From Chara braunii (Eukaryota > Streptophyta > Charophyceae > Charales > Characeae), in NCBI GenBank assembly GCA_003427395.1, contig BFEA01000030.1:3732727-3760855 (forward strand): a stretch of 28,129 nucleotides of DNA, in the 5' to 3' direction. The notes under the pieces were generated by a model. The model was not told where the DNA came from. It searched no databases and was given only the letters and a program-made list of their open reading frames with translations. The translations under genes were made by a program, and so were the position numbers. Every line of letters begins with the position of its first letter. Positions within the stretch are counted from its first letter, which is position 1. Positions 9,633 to 17,328 of the stretch are shown one piece after another.

Positions 9633-9793
9633 TTAAACCACCAGTACTTCCTAAAGTCGTGCCGGTTAACAAGCCACCATTTTAGGAAACGTACAGGCCA
9701 CTGCAGGAGTGCCCAAATTCATCCAACTAGAAACGTTTCTACTCTATTTTTTTTCCCCGCGGCCTATAGCTGGGCCAAGTAATGGTGGTTTCA
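9633..9793. mobile_element. Family B element, copy B1, with duplicated right end
   Basis: It begins TTAA-ACCACCAGTACTTCC and ends with GGGCCAAGTAATGGTGGT-TTCA. Its interior is closely related to B2 and B3 (AAAGTCGTGC, TTTTAGGAAACGTAC, GCCCAAATTCATCC), so these three form a subfamily. The last 30 bp (9766-9795) are repeated perfectly at 9796-9825, giving two right ends. It ends only about 66 bp before exon 2, inside intron 1. Confidence 0.88.
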
Positions 9794-9879
9794 TTATAGC
9801 TGGGCCAAGTAATGGTGGTTTCATTCATCGGGAGGTTCTTGACATGACCCTGCGTGAACTGTGTATGCTTGATGTGTTC

Positions 9880-9891
9880 TTTTTGTAACAG
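9880..9891 (+). promoter_or_regulatory. 3' splice site of fimbrin intron 1
   Basis: TTCTTTTTGTAACAG is a pyrimidine-rich tract ending in AG at 9891, directly before the first exon 2 codon TTC. It restores the fimbrin frame after exon 1. Confidence 0.85.
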
Positions 9892-10059
9892 TTCACATCG
9901 CTGAACACCAGCAGAAGCGACGTATTGACCTTGGAAGAGATTAAAGAAGGATTGGATAAGCTTGCTCTCCAGAATACAACCTTTGACGAAATCCGAAGGC
10001 TGGTGAGGGATCTGGATACGTGTAGACGCGGGGGCCTCGACTTTGAAAGCTTCTTGCAG
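9892..10059 (+). CDS. Fimbrin, coding exon 2 (degenerate EF-hand region)
   Basis: This 168-nt exon, phase 0 on both sides, encodes 56 residues starting FTSLNTSRSD and ending LDFESFLQ before a CAG/GTGAGT donor. The order KSQ-F...TLEEI...DEI...LDFESFL matches the EF-hand-like segment that precedes the CH domains in plant fimbrins. Loop 1 reads NTSRSDVLTLEE: its first ligand is Asn not Asp and position 6 is Asp not Gly. In loop 2 (DTCRRGGLDFES) positions 3, 5 and 12 are Cys, Arg and Ser. Both loops therefore look unable to bind calcium normally, consistent with the degenerate EF-hands known in plant fimbrins. An EF-hand pair from a calcium-dependent kinase was considered, but exon 1 decides for fimbrin. 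Confidence 0.87.
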
Positions 10060-10065
10060 GTGAGT
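10060..10065 (+). promoter_or_regulatory. 5' splice site of fimbrin intron 2
   Basis: CAG/GTGAGT is a near-consensus donor immediately after the FESFLQ codons. The acceptor is uncertain: the nearest good candidate ends at 13100. Confidence 0.85.
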
Positions 10066-10089
10066 TGTTGGACTGATTCATTTTCTGTG

Positions 10090-10445
10090 TGCATTCAGAT
10101 ATGTGCCTGACGTTATATATATAGAACGAGGGAAGACTCGGTTTTTGATTCTCCATGCGGAACAACGTTGTGCCTGGCATCCTATAGGACTAAGAAACAC
10201 TCGATGGTTATTTCTGCATCTAAAAGTGTGCTCCTGGTGTCGTGTAGAACTGAGGAAGACTCAATGATTGATTTTGCACATGTTTGACGTTCGTGGTATT
10301 TGATTCTCAATGCAGAATGTCGTGCCTGACATCGAATAGAACCAAGAGACACGCGATGGTCGTTTCTGCATCCAGAAGTGTGCGCCTGGTGTCGTGTAGA
10401 ACTAAGGAAGACTCAATGATTGGTTTTGCATGCGTTTGATGTTCG
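10090..10445 (+). repeat. Minisatellite of about 60-bp monomers in intron 2
   Basis: About five diverged monomers share the order ..GTGCCTGGYRTC..TAGAACYAAGGAAGACTC..TGATTG..TTTGCAT. Alternate monomers are more alike, giving a dimer period of about 155 bp: GAAGTGTGCGCCTGGTGTCG near 10374 mirrors AAAGTGTGCTCCTGGTGTCG near 10221. The array starts only about 30 bp after the exon 2 donor. Confidence 0.8.
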
Positions 10446-10896
10446 CGAATGCCTACACATAATGGCTTCTAGGGTTGTTATGGTGTGGCAATCCTCAGCT
10501 TGGCTTATTGTAAGATTCCTGCCTCCAATATTTATTGCTAGGATTTGTTGCTTGACCGAGGGTTAGGCCATGTGGGTGCATGCCCACCATGAACCTGGTC
10601 AGGGTCATGGCCCCGGTCCATGTTGGCATGTCAAAGGGATGGCACAGCAGTGACCTGATCACGGTAAGAAGTGTGCTTGTTATCCAGTAGGAGGGTTCAG
10701 TCCACTTATGGCTGTCATTGTGACACTGGGCTGCTGGTTGTCGACAGTCTATCATTTTCTCTTAGGACAAGGCCGCACTGATTTAAAGCCCTCCAGGTCC
10801 ATTGTAACTTGGCACACGTGTCCATTGTCAGTGATTTTGCCTTCATCCACCAGCCTTTGTCCCATGCATCGGCCACGGGCAGTTCGCGTTGGTGCA
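10446..10896. other. Intron 2, unassigned stretch with a family F half element
   Basis: No exon recognised. The segment 10738-10780 (TTGTCGACAGTCTATCATTT onward to the GTCCTAAG complement) equals the right arm of the family F foldback at 12162. ATGGCACAGCAGTG occurs near 10638 and again near 12137, so a larger shared repeat may extend over both loci. Confidence 0.5.
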
Positions 10897-11146
10897 CCAC
10901 AAGTTTTGGGGCTCGGCCTCCAGAGCAAAATGGCCGAGGAATCCTGAGTCAGCGGCATGTATTTTCTCTTTGCGCCACAAGTTTTGGNNNNNNNNNNNNN
11001 NNNNNNNNNNNNNNNNNNNNNNNNNNNNNNNNNNNNNNNNNNNNNNNNNNNNNNNNNNNNNNNNNNNNNNNNCCACAAGTTTTGGGGCTCGGCCTCCAGA
11101 GCAAAATGGCCGAGGAATCCTGAGTCAGCGGCATGTATTTTCTCTT
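10897..11146 (+). repeat. 78-bp tandem repeat interrupted by an assembly gap
   Basis: A 74-bp block starting CCACAAGTTTTGGGGCTCGG occurs at 10897-10970 and 11073-11146. A further partial copy starts at 10975 and runs into 85 N (10988-11072). The block resembles the start of family-B-related sequence near 26511. The gap may hide more copies, or one copy may be an assembly duplicate. Confidence 0.8.
10988..11072. other. Assembly gap (85 N)
   Basis: Undetermined bases inside fimbrin intron 2, bordered on both sides by the same repeat. The true length is unknown. Confidence 0.99.
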
Positions 11147-11223
11147 CTCTCCTCTTTCATCTCCGCCCTTCGATCTTGTGCCTCTCATTTCCTTGTCGTG
11201 CTATCTTGCCATACTGCCCCCAT

Positions 11224-11247
11224 GAGAGAGAGAGAGAGAGAGAGAGA
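11224..11247 (+). repeat. Short (GA)n microsatellite
   Basis: Twelve GA units, followed by family-B-like sequence whose right end GTACCGGTGGT-TGAA lies near 11358-11373. The left boundary of that element is not clear. Confidence 0.85.
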
Positions 11248-11373
11248 CGCTTTGATAGGAAGAGTTGGCACGCCCAATTTGCACCAGCCAAAAGGTGGAT
11301 ACGCTGGTTCGTCTTTTTTTGGGCGCGCAGGGCGTTTGGAGAAAACTGCCTTGGATGTACCGGTGGTTGAAGG

Positions 11374-11836
11374 CTCCAGTGCTCTGAAGCCGGCCAGGCC
11401 CATGCTAACGTAGTATAAATGACCCAGCCCATGTAACTTTTAATAAACAGGCAGGAGACATTCCCCGGCCTTTTTTACCCTTCTCTGAAGCTCCTCAGTT
11501 CACGCCTTTGGTTCATACCGGGTATATCTGATGGGACCGAATGCTGCACAAATATAAGCATGGGTTTCACCAAATGTAATAGGACAGAGTGGACATCGGG
11601 AAAAAAATCGGTTGTGGAAAGGAACTGGAAGGTATTATGCAGCGGAATATTTGAAGTCACATTTTTTGGCACGGGTTTTCCTTGGCTTGCTTGATATTTG
11701 CTGGTCTTGGCTGTGCTGTCACTTCCGAGTAGCGTTGAAGCCACGGCACCTTCCAAGCCTCGTTTTCCTGAGGCCAATTCTGCTGTGCACCGCGTTTAAC
11801 CGAAGTGGCGTGGGGTTGTAGGGACAATTTTTCTTT
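11374..11836. other. Intron 2, unassigned stretch
   Basis: No exon, RNA or element boundary recognised. An open frame at 11612-11821 lacks motifs or plausible splice context. Confidence 0.35.
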
Positions 11837-12655
11837 TTTTTTTTGGCCAGCGTGCATGGCCGTTTTGATGCGGCAGGCCCGAGGCACTTGCACGGCCGCG
11901 TCGGAGAAAAATGGCTGGGAAATGTACTGGTTGTGTAACCACATATAACCTATCTCTGCGTGGGATATGGGGGCAAAATATATGGCCTTTTTGTGCATTT
12001 ATCACTTACCAAAAGTTATCATGGCTGGGAAATGTACTGATGGCTTACCCACATATAACCTATCTCTGCGTTGGATATGGGGGGAAAACATATCGGTCTT
12101 TTTTGTGCATTTATGACTTATCAACAGCAGTGCGTTGGATATGGCACAGCAGTGCGGCCTTGTCCTAAGAGAAAATGATCGACCGTCGGATTCTAGTTCA
12201 ATTCCCGACATATGGGCTGCTGGTTGTCGACAGTCGATCATTTTGTCTTAGGACTTGGACCGATACAACAATGTCAGGGGCACTTTTTTTTTTTTCCCCC
12301 CTTTTCTGGCTGTTGTGCATTACCGTTTGGACTCGGCAGTCGTGGTACACTTACATGGCCGCACTGGAGAAAATGGCTGGGAAATGTACTGGTGGTCTAA
12401 CCACAGATAACCTATCTCTGCACGGGATATAAGGGAAAAACATATGGGCTTTTGTGCATTCAGGGGCACTTTTTGTCTTTCCCCCCCCCCCTCTTCTGGC
12501 TGTTGTGTATGACCGTTTTGACTCGCCAGTCGGGGTACACTTGCATGGCTGCAGTGGAGAAAATGGCTGGGAAATGTACTGGTGGTCTACCCTATCTCTG
12601 CACGGGATATGAGGGAAAAAACATATGGGCTTCTGTGCATTTATGACTTATCATC
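11837..12655 (+). repeat. Array of family-B-like right halves in tandem
   Basis: AAAATGGCTGGGAAATGTAC followed by TGGTNGTSTAACCACA and ACCTATCTCTGC recurs near 11908, 12019, 12371 and 12561. Two full units start CAGGGGCACTTTTT at 12275 and 12461, a 186-bp period, each carrying a pyrimidine run, CTGGCTGTTGTG and ACTCGSCAGTCG. The GTACTGGTGGTCTAA portion is the family B right end, so these look like truncated B elements amplified together with their flank. Confidence 0.75.
12162..12254. mobile_element. Family F foldback element
   Basis: The 26-bp ends (GTCCTAAGAGAAAATGATCG at 12162 and its complement ending at 12254) match at 24 of 26 positions. The core (12188-12228) contains TTCTAGTTCAATTCCCGAC, shared in inverse orientation with 12899-12920. 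A half copy lies at 10738-10780. It sits inside the family-B-like array. Confidence 0.7.
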
Positions 12656-12697
12656 GACTTCATTTGTCAGCAGTCAATTGCTGTTTGTTTCTTTCTT

Positions 12698-12893
12698 TTA
12701 AACTACCAGTACGTTTTCCGCTGGAAAATCAAATACACGCTGGTATATTTGGGACCCAAGGGCAGTTCGGTACTACCGGACTGAAATGGCTGGTGGTGCC
12801 AGCCAAAATGAGGTCTGCACCGGTTCGTTTTTCATTGGCGCGCAGGGCGATTTTAGGCTCGGCATCCATAGCTGAGAAACATACTGGTGGTGT
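12698..12893. mobile_element. Family B element, copy B8
   Basis: It starts TTAA-ACTACCAGTAC and ends ATACTGGTGGT-GTCG. The interior has the family hairpin in reverse orientation: TACCGGACTGAAATGGCTGG then TGGTGCCAGCC. Length is 196 bp. The right TTAA is not preserved. Confidence 0.75.
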
Positions 12894-12898
12894 CGAGT

Positions 12899-12964
12899 CT
12901 GTCGGGATTTGAACTAGAATATGTTCTCTTATGTTTATATGTGTACCATTTAGCCACATGGGCT
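12899..12964 (-). pseudogene. Degenerate tRNA-like sequence
   Basis: Read on the minus strand it has a D-arm-like GTGGCTAAATGGTACAC (A-box-like) and, about 40 bases later, a T-arm-like GTTCAAATCCCGA (B-box-like). The T stem does not pair fully and no acceptor stem closes, so it is not a functional tRNA. It may be the head of a tRNA-derived SINE. The T-arm segment recurs on the + strand at 12191-12210 within element F. Confidence 0.35.
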
Positions 12965-13100
12965 ATTTCACATGTGTGATTAAAATTTGGGGGATCGTGA
13001 AGCTTCGTTTGGAAGCTTGCCATAGTTAAAGGTATCATTAGAATGAATTAGCCTCTTATGTGTCTCAAGAAATTGGAAAACTCCACTGCATCCGTTTCAG

Positions 13101-13210
13101 AATGTACCAGAAACACTTCACAGCCAGGTGCATGGTCTGTACTCCGATGTACAGCTGTCTGGGTACATCGTAACAGAGGCTGCACTGGAAGCTCGGATGG
13201 TGCCATGCAG
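13101..13210 (+). CDS. Candidate third exon of the fimbrin gene
   Basis: A pyrimidine-rich acceptor (CCGTTTCAG) precedes 13101 and a near-perfect donor (CAG/GTAAGT) follows 13210. Starting in the phase left by exon 2, the 110-nt segment is open throughout and reads NVPETLHSQVHGLYSDVQLS and onward to about 36 residues. Its sequence does not align to the Ser-rich linker or CH domain that follows the EF region in plant fimbrins. It may be a diverged linker, an alternative exon, or a chance pair of splice-like sites. SDVQLSGYI looks superficially EF-like but lacks the ligands. Confidence 0.3.
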
Positions 13211-13279
13211 GTAAGTTCCTTTTGTGTTCTTGCCATCAGGGAGTTTGTGACATTGCTGCAATTCAGGGCACACTCACAC

Positions 13280-13393
13280 TACCTGTCTTTCCTCGAACAC
13301 AACACCCCCCCACCCCTTATGGCTACACCGGACCGGAAAGATGGCTTGCATACATTTATTATCAGGGTGCGTTATGTTCGGGTGAAGATGGTA
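13280..13393. mobile_element. Family A foldback element, copy A4
   Basis: TACCTGTCTTTCCTCGAACA at the left and GTTCGGGTGAAGATGGTA at the right form diverged inverted ends with TA at both edges. The right arm GGGTGCGTTATGTTCGGG is shared exactly with A2. A C run disturbs the left arm. Confidence 0.75.
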
Positions 13394-14115
13394 GTACCTT
13401 CCCTCTACAAATTCCTGCCACTTGTGGGCAGCGATAGAGTTTTGGCACCCGCCCTGCAACCGGGAAGGACATCATCTTGACATTCTGACATTTCTGAGAT
13501 TTGAGGCCTGCATGGTCACACCGCAGCTGATGCAAATCGATTATTTTGGGGGCGGGCAAGTGGTTAATCGGACTTTGTCCCAATTTGCGGGCACCTTTGC
13601 AAAATGCGTTCTCCCATGTCATGGCAGGCCACTGACATTTTAAAGGGCAGTTCGCACTTCGGAGGGGCGGCGGTCCCAGTATGCTGATGCTAGGCCTTTT
13701 GAGGCAAAAGGTACCAATGGAGGATGCCATCAGAATCGTTCTGATCAGTATTGTATAATAATTAGGTTTGTTTTGCAACCCAGTGATATCCTGTCGGACT
13801 CTAACACTGTGATATATATATATTTTTTGGCTAATTTATTATTTTCGCGGGGTACCAGACCATTCTGACCAGCATTCAAGCAACACCGCCGGGCAGTTAG
13901 TGTGTGCCTGGGACAACTGGTGGGTGAAAAAAGGGCGATTTTCTTTCCTTGGATCTCCTTTTCTTTCACATCCATGGTGGAGCCCATCTGCGCCCACCAA
14001 GATCAGCCTGAATCGAGGCTCTTTTTGCTTTCCATTGTTTTGGGTTTGAGGGGGTTGGGGTTAGCAGACCATTCTGACCCGTACCTCGCCGAACCGTTTT
14101 TCTTTGACATGGCCA
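13394..14115. other. Unassigned stretch
   Basis: No gene recognised. A short (AT)n run lies near 13811-13825. ACCAGACCATTCTGACC and GCAGACCATTCTGACCC occur near 13855 and 14063, so a diverged 200-bp duplication is possible. Confidence 0.35.
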
Positions 14116-14274
14116 TTAACGCCCCGTGAATATCGGAGGTTAGGCCACTGGAGCAAAATTGCTGGCGGGGGCAGCCAGAAGAATGCCTGCCCCGGTTCAC
14201 GTTTTTTTTTTTTTTTTTAGCGCAGGGTGTTGATACGGTCGGAAAAATGTTGGTCAAACTTACTGGTGGTTTAA
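14116..14274. mobile_element. Family B element, copy B12 (left end weak)
   Basis: The right end TTACTGGTGGT-TTAA (to 14274) is clear. A TTAA at 14116-14119 sits at the expected distance, but the bases after it do not match the family end well. The interior carries the reverse hairpin GAGCAAAATTGCTGGCGG then GGCAGCCAG and an 18-bp T run. Confidence 0.5.
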
Positions 14275-14335
14275 ATGTCCAGCACCCCACCCGGGCAAAG
14301 ACAGTGTGGCTTCGCGGCGCGAGAACACCACAGCG

Positions 14336-14736
14336 GTGGTTTCCCTAAAGCTCGAGAAGTGGCTTGCCGCAAGCCTGCTGAAGTGTGGGAAGAAGAAAAT
14401 ATGGCTGGATCCCAACGAAGTGAACGTGATTTCTATGGCCACTTCGAGGCAAAATATTTGGAAGCTGGTTAAGGACGGCTTCATGATCAGGAAGCCGCAG
14501 AAGATCCATTCGTCGGCGCGTGCTCGCGGGGCTATAGAGGCAAAGCGAAAAACAAATCATCTTCCTGAATGCAAAGAAGACGGGCAAGCCTGGCAGAGGC
14601 TCTTTAGAGCTTCAGCACGCATGTGGGCGGCCGGTTGTTTTGGAAACGAAAACACGAGCACATTGCTTCACAACAACAAAGAAAAGAAAAAAGACAAAAA
14701 AAAAGAGAAAAGAGAACTGGAAAAAGAAAATAACTG
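14336..14736 (+). pseudogene. Processed pseudogene of ribosomal protein eL19 (RPL19)
   Basis: Positions 14336-14560 read colinearly with the N-terminal 70-75 residues of cytosolic large-subunit protein eL19: [20 protein letters not shown], then [20 protein letters not shown] and [17 protein letters not shown]. The normal start codon is GTG. No intron is present although eL19 genes are normally split, so this is a retrocopy. After the EAKRK motif the frame is lost, but nucleotide similarity to the RRMRVLRRL region remains near 14600-14637, and a Lys-rich block near 14650-14736 may derive from the basic C-terminus or the tail. Roughly 35 codons between these parts appear deleted. Multiple changes and the lost start make translation as eL19 impossible. 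It lies directly after B12 and before the U6 array. Confidence 0.85.
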
Positions 14737-14844
14737 CCTTTCAGAATGGCACAGATGGCGGGCATCAAGTTCAGTCGGTCAGTACTGGGCCTCGCCGCAC
14801 TACTGCTGGAATTGGAAAATGAAAATGAATCTCACAGCAACACA

Positions 14845-14912
14845 TGGAATGATACTGAGAAGATTTTAGTATTGTCCTGTGTGAGGATGACATACATAAA
14901 TCGAGAAATGAC
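14845..14912 (+). pseudogene. U6 snRNA fragment, array copy 1
   Basis: TGGAATGATACTGAGAAGAT through ATCGAGAAATGACC follows U6 from the ACAGAGA region to the 3' stem. The ACAGAGA box is mutated to ACTGAGA and the AGC triad region reads TTTAGTATTG. The U6 5' stem-loop is missing, so it is not functional. Confidence 0.85.
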
Positions 14913-15062
14913 CCCAAGAAAAGGTAAGATACAGCTGTTTAGTTTTCGTCTTTTGTGCATCTGGTGAGTGGTGGTGTGGCCCCCTGGTCCTACGCGATTT
15001 GCCTTGGGCCTCACTCCTCTGCTGTCCCAATGTGCGCACATTGAGAACGAATCTTGCACTAG

Positions 15063-15127
15063 TGGAATGATACAGAGAGGATGAGCATGGTCCTGAGCAA
15101 TGATGACACACAGAAATTGAGAGACGA
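15063..15127 (+). pseudogene. U6 snRNA fragment, array copy 2 (best conserved)
   Basis: TGGAATGATACAGAGAGGAT, then GAGCATGGTCCTG, AATGATGACACACAGAAATT and GAGAGACGA match U6 from about nucleotide 30 to 90. The ACAGAGA box and AGC triad are intact. The 5' stem-loop is absent, and no TATA plus upstream element of a plant U6 promoter is recognised. Confidence 0.88.
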
Positions 15128-15288
15128 GGGGATCGATTAAAAAAAAAGAAAAGAAAGGTACAGCGGTATACTTTGTCTTTAGTGCATGAGGTGTGGTGGA
15201 GCTCGGCCCCTCGTTGTATGCAATGTGCATAGGGCCTCGCGGCTCTTGTGTCGAAATGTGGGCAATGAGAATGCATCTTGGATTAGTA

Positions 15289-15336
15289 TAAGGAAAAGTA
15301 CAGAGGAGATAGGCATGGCTCTGCACAAGGATGATG
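15289..15336 (+). pseudogene. U6 snRNA fragment, array copy 3 (truncated)
   Basis: AAGGAAAAGTACAGAGGAGA then TAGGCATGGCTCTGCACAAG and GATGATGG match the central part of U6. The 3' portion present in copies 1 and 2 is replaced by unrelated sequence. Confidence 0.78.
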
Positions 15337-15385
15337 GCTCTTCTGGCAGTGGCGCTGATGGCGGCTATCCAATGATGAGGCCCGC

Positions 15386-16807
15386 CACCCATGCCGTTGA
15401 TGCCTCTGCTGGCAGTGGTGCCCGCCCAGTGGGAAAATAAGAAAACGCAAAGGGGAAAAACAAAAAACAGTCCCACCTACCGTAGCCTATTTGTCAGAAC
15501 TGAAAAAAAGGGGCCCAAATGTCTGGGAAGGAGGCTTTGGAGGTACTGGTGGTTGAAAGCACCAGTCCCACCTAGCCTACTTGTAAGGACTGAAAAAAAG
15601 GGACCCCCAGGCCTGCCCAGCGTGAAACGTTACTCCGACTTTGGTGACACGGGCTTCAATAGGAATATGCAGTCTGTTTGGCGCTCAGATATCTTTTTGC
15701 GCCCTAAACCGTTTTTGTTTCTTTTCAAGTTTTTTTATATGGACGTGGCATGACCTAATCTACATCCCTGATTTTTTTCAGAATTTTCCCTCGCTTAAAA
15801 TTAAAGATCATCAAAGTTAGGGTACTCAAAACTTAGGGCACCCTACCCACCATCGCACTGCCAGCCCTCTCCCTCCCTCTCCCGAACTGGCCAGGGCTGG
15901 TACTCGTTGACGAGCTTTGAATGAACGGTAGAGGGGCTGGGACTGGTGGTTTAAAGGGCTGTACTCTCCAGACTGTAGAGGATGTAGCCTCCTGACGGGG
16001 TAACTCTGACGGAAATCTGTCACAGCCCGTCGTTTTTTGTCCTCTTCTCCCTCTCTGCCCATGCTTCATCGGGCAGTTCTCTACACATATATATTTATAT
16101 CGGCAAACGGAACTGCCCTGTAAACAGTAGGCCAAGAGGGAGAAAAGCATACATTTTCAACAATTCATTTTGTGCTGGGACCTTGAGCGGGACGTCGCCT
16201 GGGACATCCCTTGGGATCTAGCCCTCCTGTTGGGACATCTGGGTAGCCAGAGGCAGCTTGGGCACCCGGCCTGATATCCAGGGTATTTACTGCTGTGAGA
16301 ATTTGTTTTGCAGTTTCTTCAACTCGAGATGTTGATATCAGTCAGTGAAAGAGTTTGAACTTCGAGCCCTCCAGTGTGTAGGGAAAAAAAAAAAAGAAGA
16401 AAAAGAAAAAGGTATAGGATATAGTAGCTTAGGGCAGGGAGAGGGTAGGGCCCTAGGTAACGGTAATTTCATGAGGGGGGACGAAGGTTAGGGAATGGGT
16501 GAAACTCTAAGCTAAGTAGAGTAATTCTCTCAGGAGGACTTTTCTATCTGGGACGAATTGCGAGGTCCCTGGCCTCAATCATTGTTCTTTGTGGAATCTA
16601 TAACGAACCTTTACCTTTGGGAAAAAATGGAGTAGTTTGAGCTCTGAGACCTCCAGATTATTTTGGAGCGCAATGGGATCTTCCTCTTGTAGTTGAGAAG
16701 AGGAATGGTGTGAAGCAACTGCGGGACTGAATAGGGGGAGCAGAAAAGGGATATACCACATGCTTTTTCATCTTATTTCTCTGCCCACGTATAAATAACT
16801 CGATATG
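15386..16807. other. Unassigned stretch with a short duplication
   Basis: TAGCCTAYTTGT.AGRACTG followed by AAAAAAAGGG occurs near 15484 and 15576, with GTACTGGTGGT-TGAAAGCACCAGT between them: a family B right end against a left end with a mutated TTAA. The remainder (15610-16800) has no recognised gene or element. A-rich runs lie at 16381-16411. Confidence 0.4.
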
Positions 16808-16920
16808 CAGGTTTGGATCATGCACTTGGACCACTGCACGCTCAGGTGCAGATCATGCAGCCTGGCAACTGTGTCCAGGTGCAGACCATGCACTTTGGCA
16901 TCTAGGTGCATTTTTGGCAG
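16808..16920 (+). repeat. Short minisatellite, about 34-bp period
   Basis: CAGGTKYRGAYCATGCASYTKG occurs near 16808, 16843 and 16876, with a partial fourth copy (TAGGTGCATTTTTGGCAGG) near 16903. Confidence 0.75.
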
Positions 16921-17108
16921 GCTAGTTCTTGTGTTTTCATATGTGGCAGGAGAGGGAGGAGGCCTTTATGTTCTCTTCTCTTTTTCTGTCGTCCCTTTCT
17001 CCAACTTCGCATTTTCGGTGTCTGTGGTCCATTAGCTTCTGCACGATCGTCTCTTTGAAATCCTTCCTCGCCATGCGGACTGTATGGCTAATAGAAGTTA
17101 TTGAGCAT

Positions 17109-17315
17109 TTAAACCACCAGTACTTCTGAGGCATTTCTCTCCGATGCTGGAAATGACCTGCGCGCCAAGCTTTGTGGAGCCGGCAGCGCAACTTGTTTTT
17201 TGTTTGCCTGGCGCCGTCAGCCATTGTGGTCCGATAGGGCCCGATGCCTGCTTAACGCAGTGTGTATAGGACAAGGGACCGCGGCTGATGCATGGGCCAA
17301 ATACTGGTGGTTTAA
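17109..17315. mobile_element. Family B element, copy B5 (intact TTAA at both ends)
   Basis: It begins TTAA-ACCACCAGTACTT and ends AAATACTGGTGGT-TTAA, 207 bp. The interior contains the hairpin GCCTGGCGCCGTCAGCC followed by ATTGTGGTCCGATAGGG. It ends 13 bp before element C2. Confidence 0.92.
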
Positions 17316-17328
17316 CTTGGTATCTGCA

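Larger units (their letters stand above)
14787..15385 (+). mobile_element. Family D: tandem array of three U6-carrying inverted-repeat elements
   Basis: Units start GGGCCTCGCCGCACTACTG (14787), GGGCCTCACTCCTCTGCTG (15006) and GGGCCTCGCGGCTCTTGTG (15232), 219 and 226 bp apart. Units 1 and 2 end with the imperfect inverse, KCTTTWGTGCAT...GGTGTGG...GGCCCC (to 14984 and 15210). A spacer of about 21 bp separates units. Each contains a U6 snRNA 3'-domain copy in the same orientation. Unit 3 loses similarity after its U6 part, so its right edge is approximate. A family member without U6 lies at 23908-24029. Confidence 0.75.

Noticed and set aside
9892-10059. EF-hands of a calcium-dependent protein kinase
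   Set aside because: Length and phase would fit, but the preceding exon is unmistakably the fimbrin N-terminus and the loops lack ligands.
13058-13480. 140-codon + strand open frame
   Set aside because: It is in a different frame from the exon 3 candidate and runs into foldback A4.
15063-15127. Functional U6 gene
   Set aside because: The 5' stem-loop and a plant U6 promoter are missing, and the unit ends without the normal U-run terminator after U6.
14832-15476. 214-codon minus-strand open frame
   Set aside because: It runs antisense through the U6 array and its periodic residues follow the 220-bp repeat; no protein motif.
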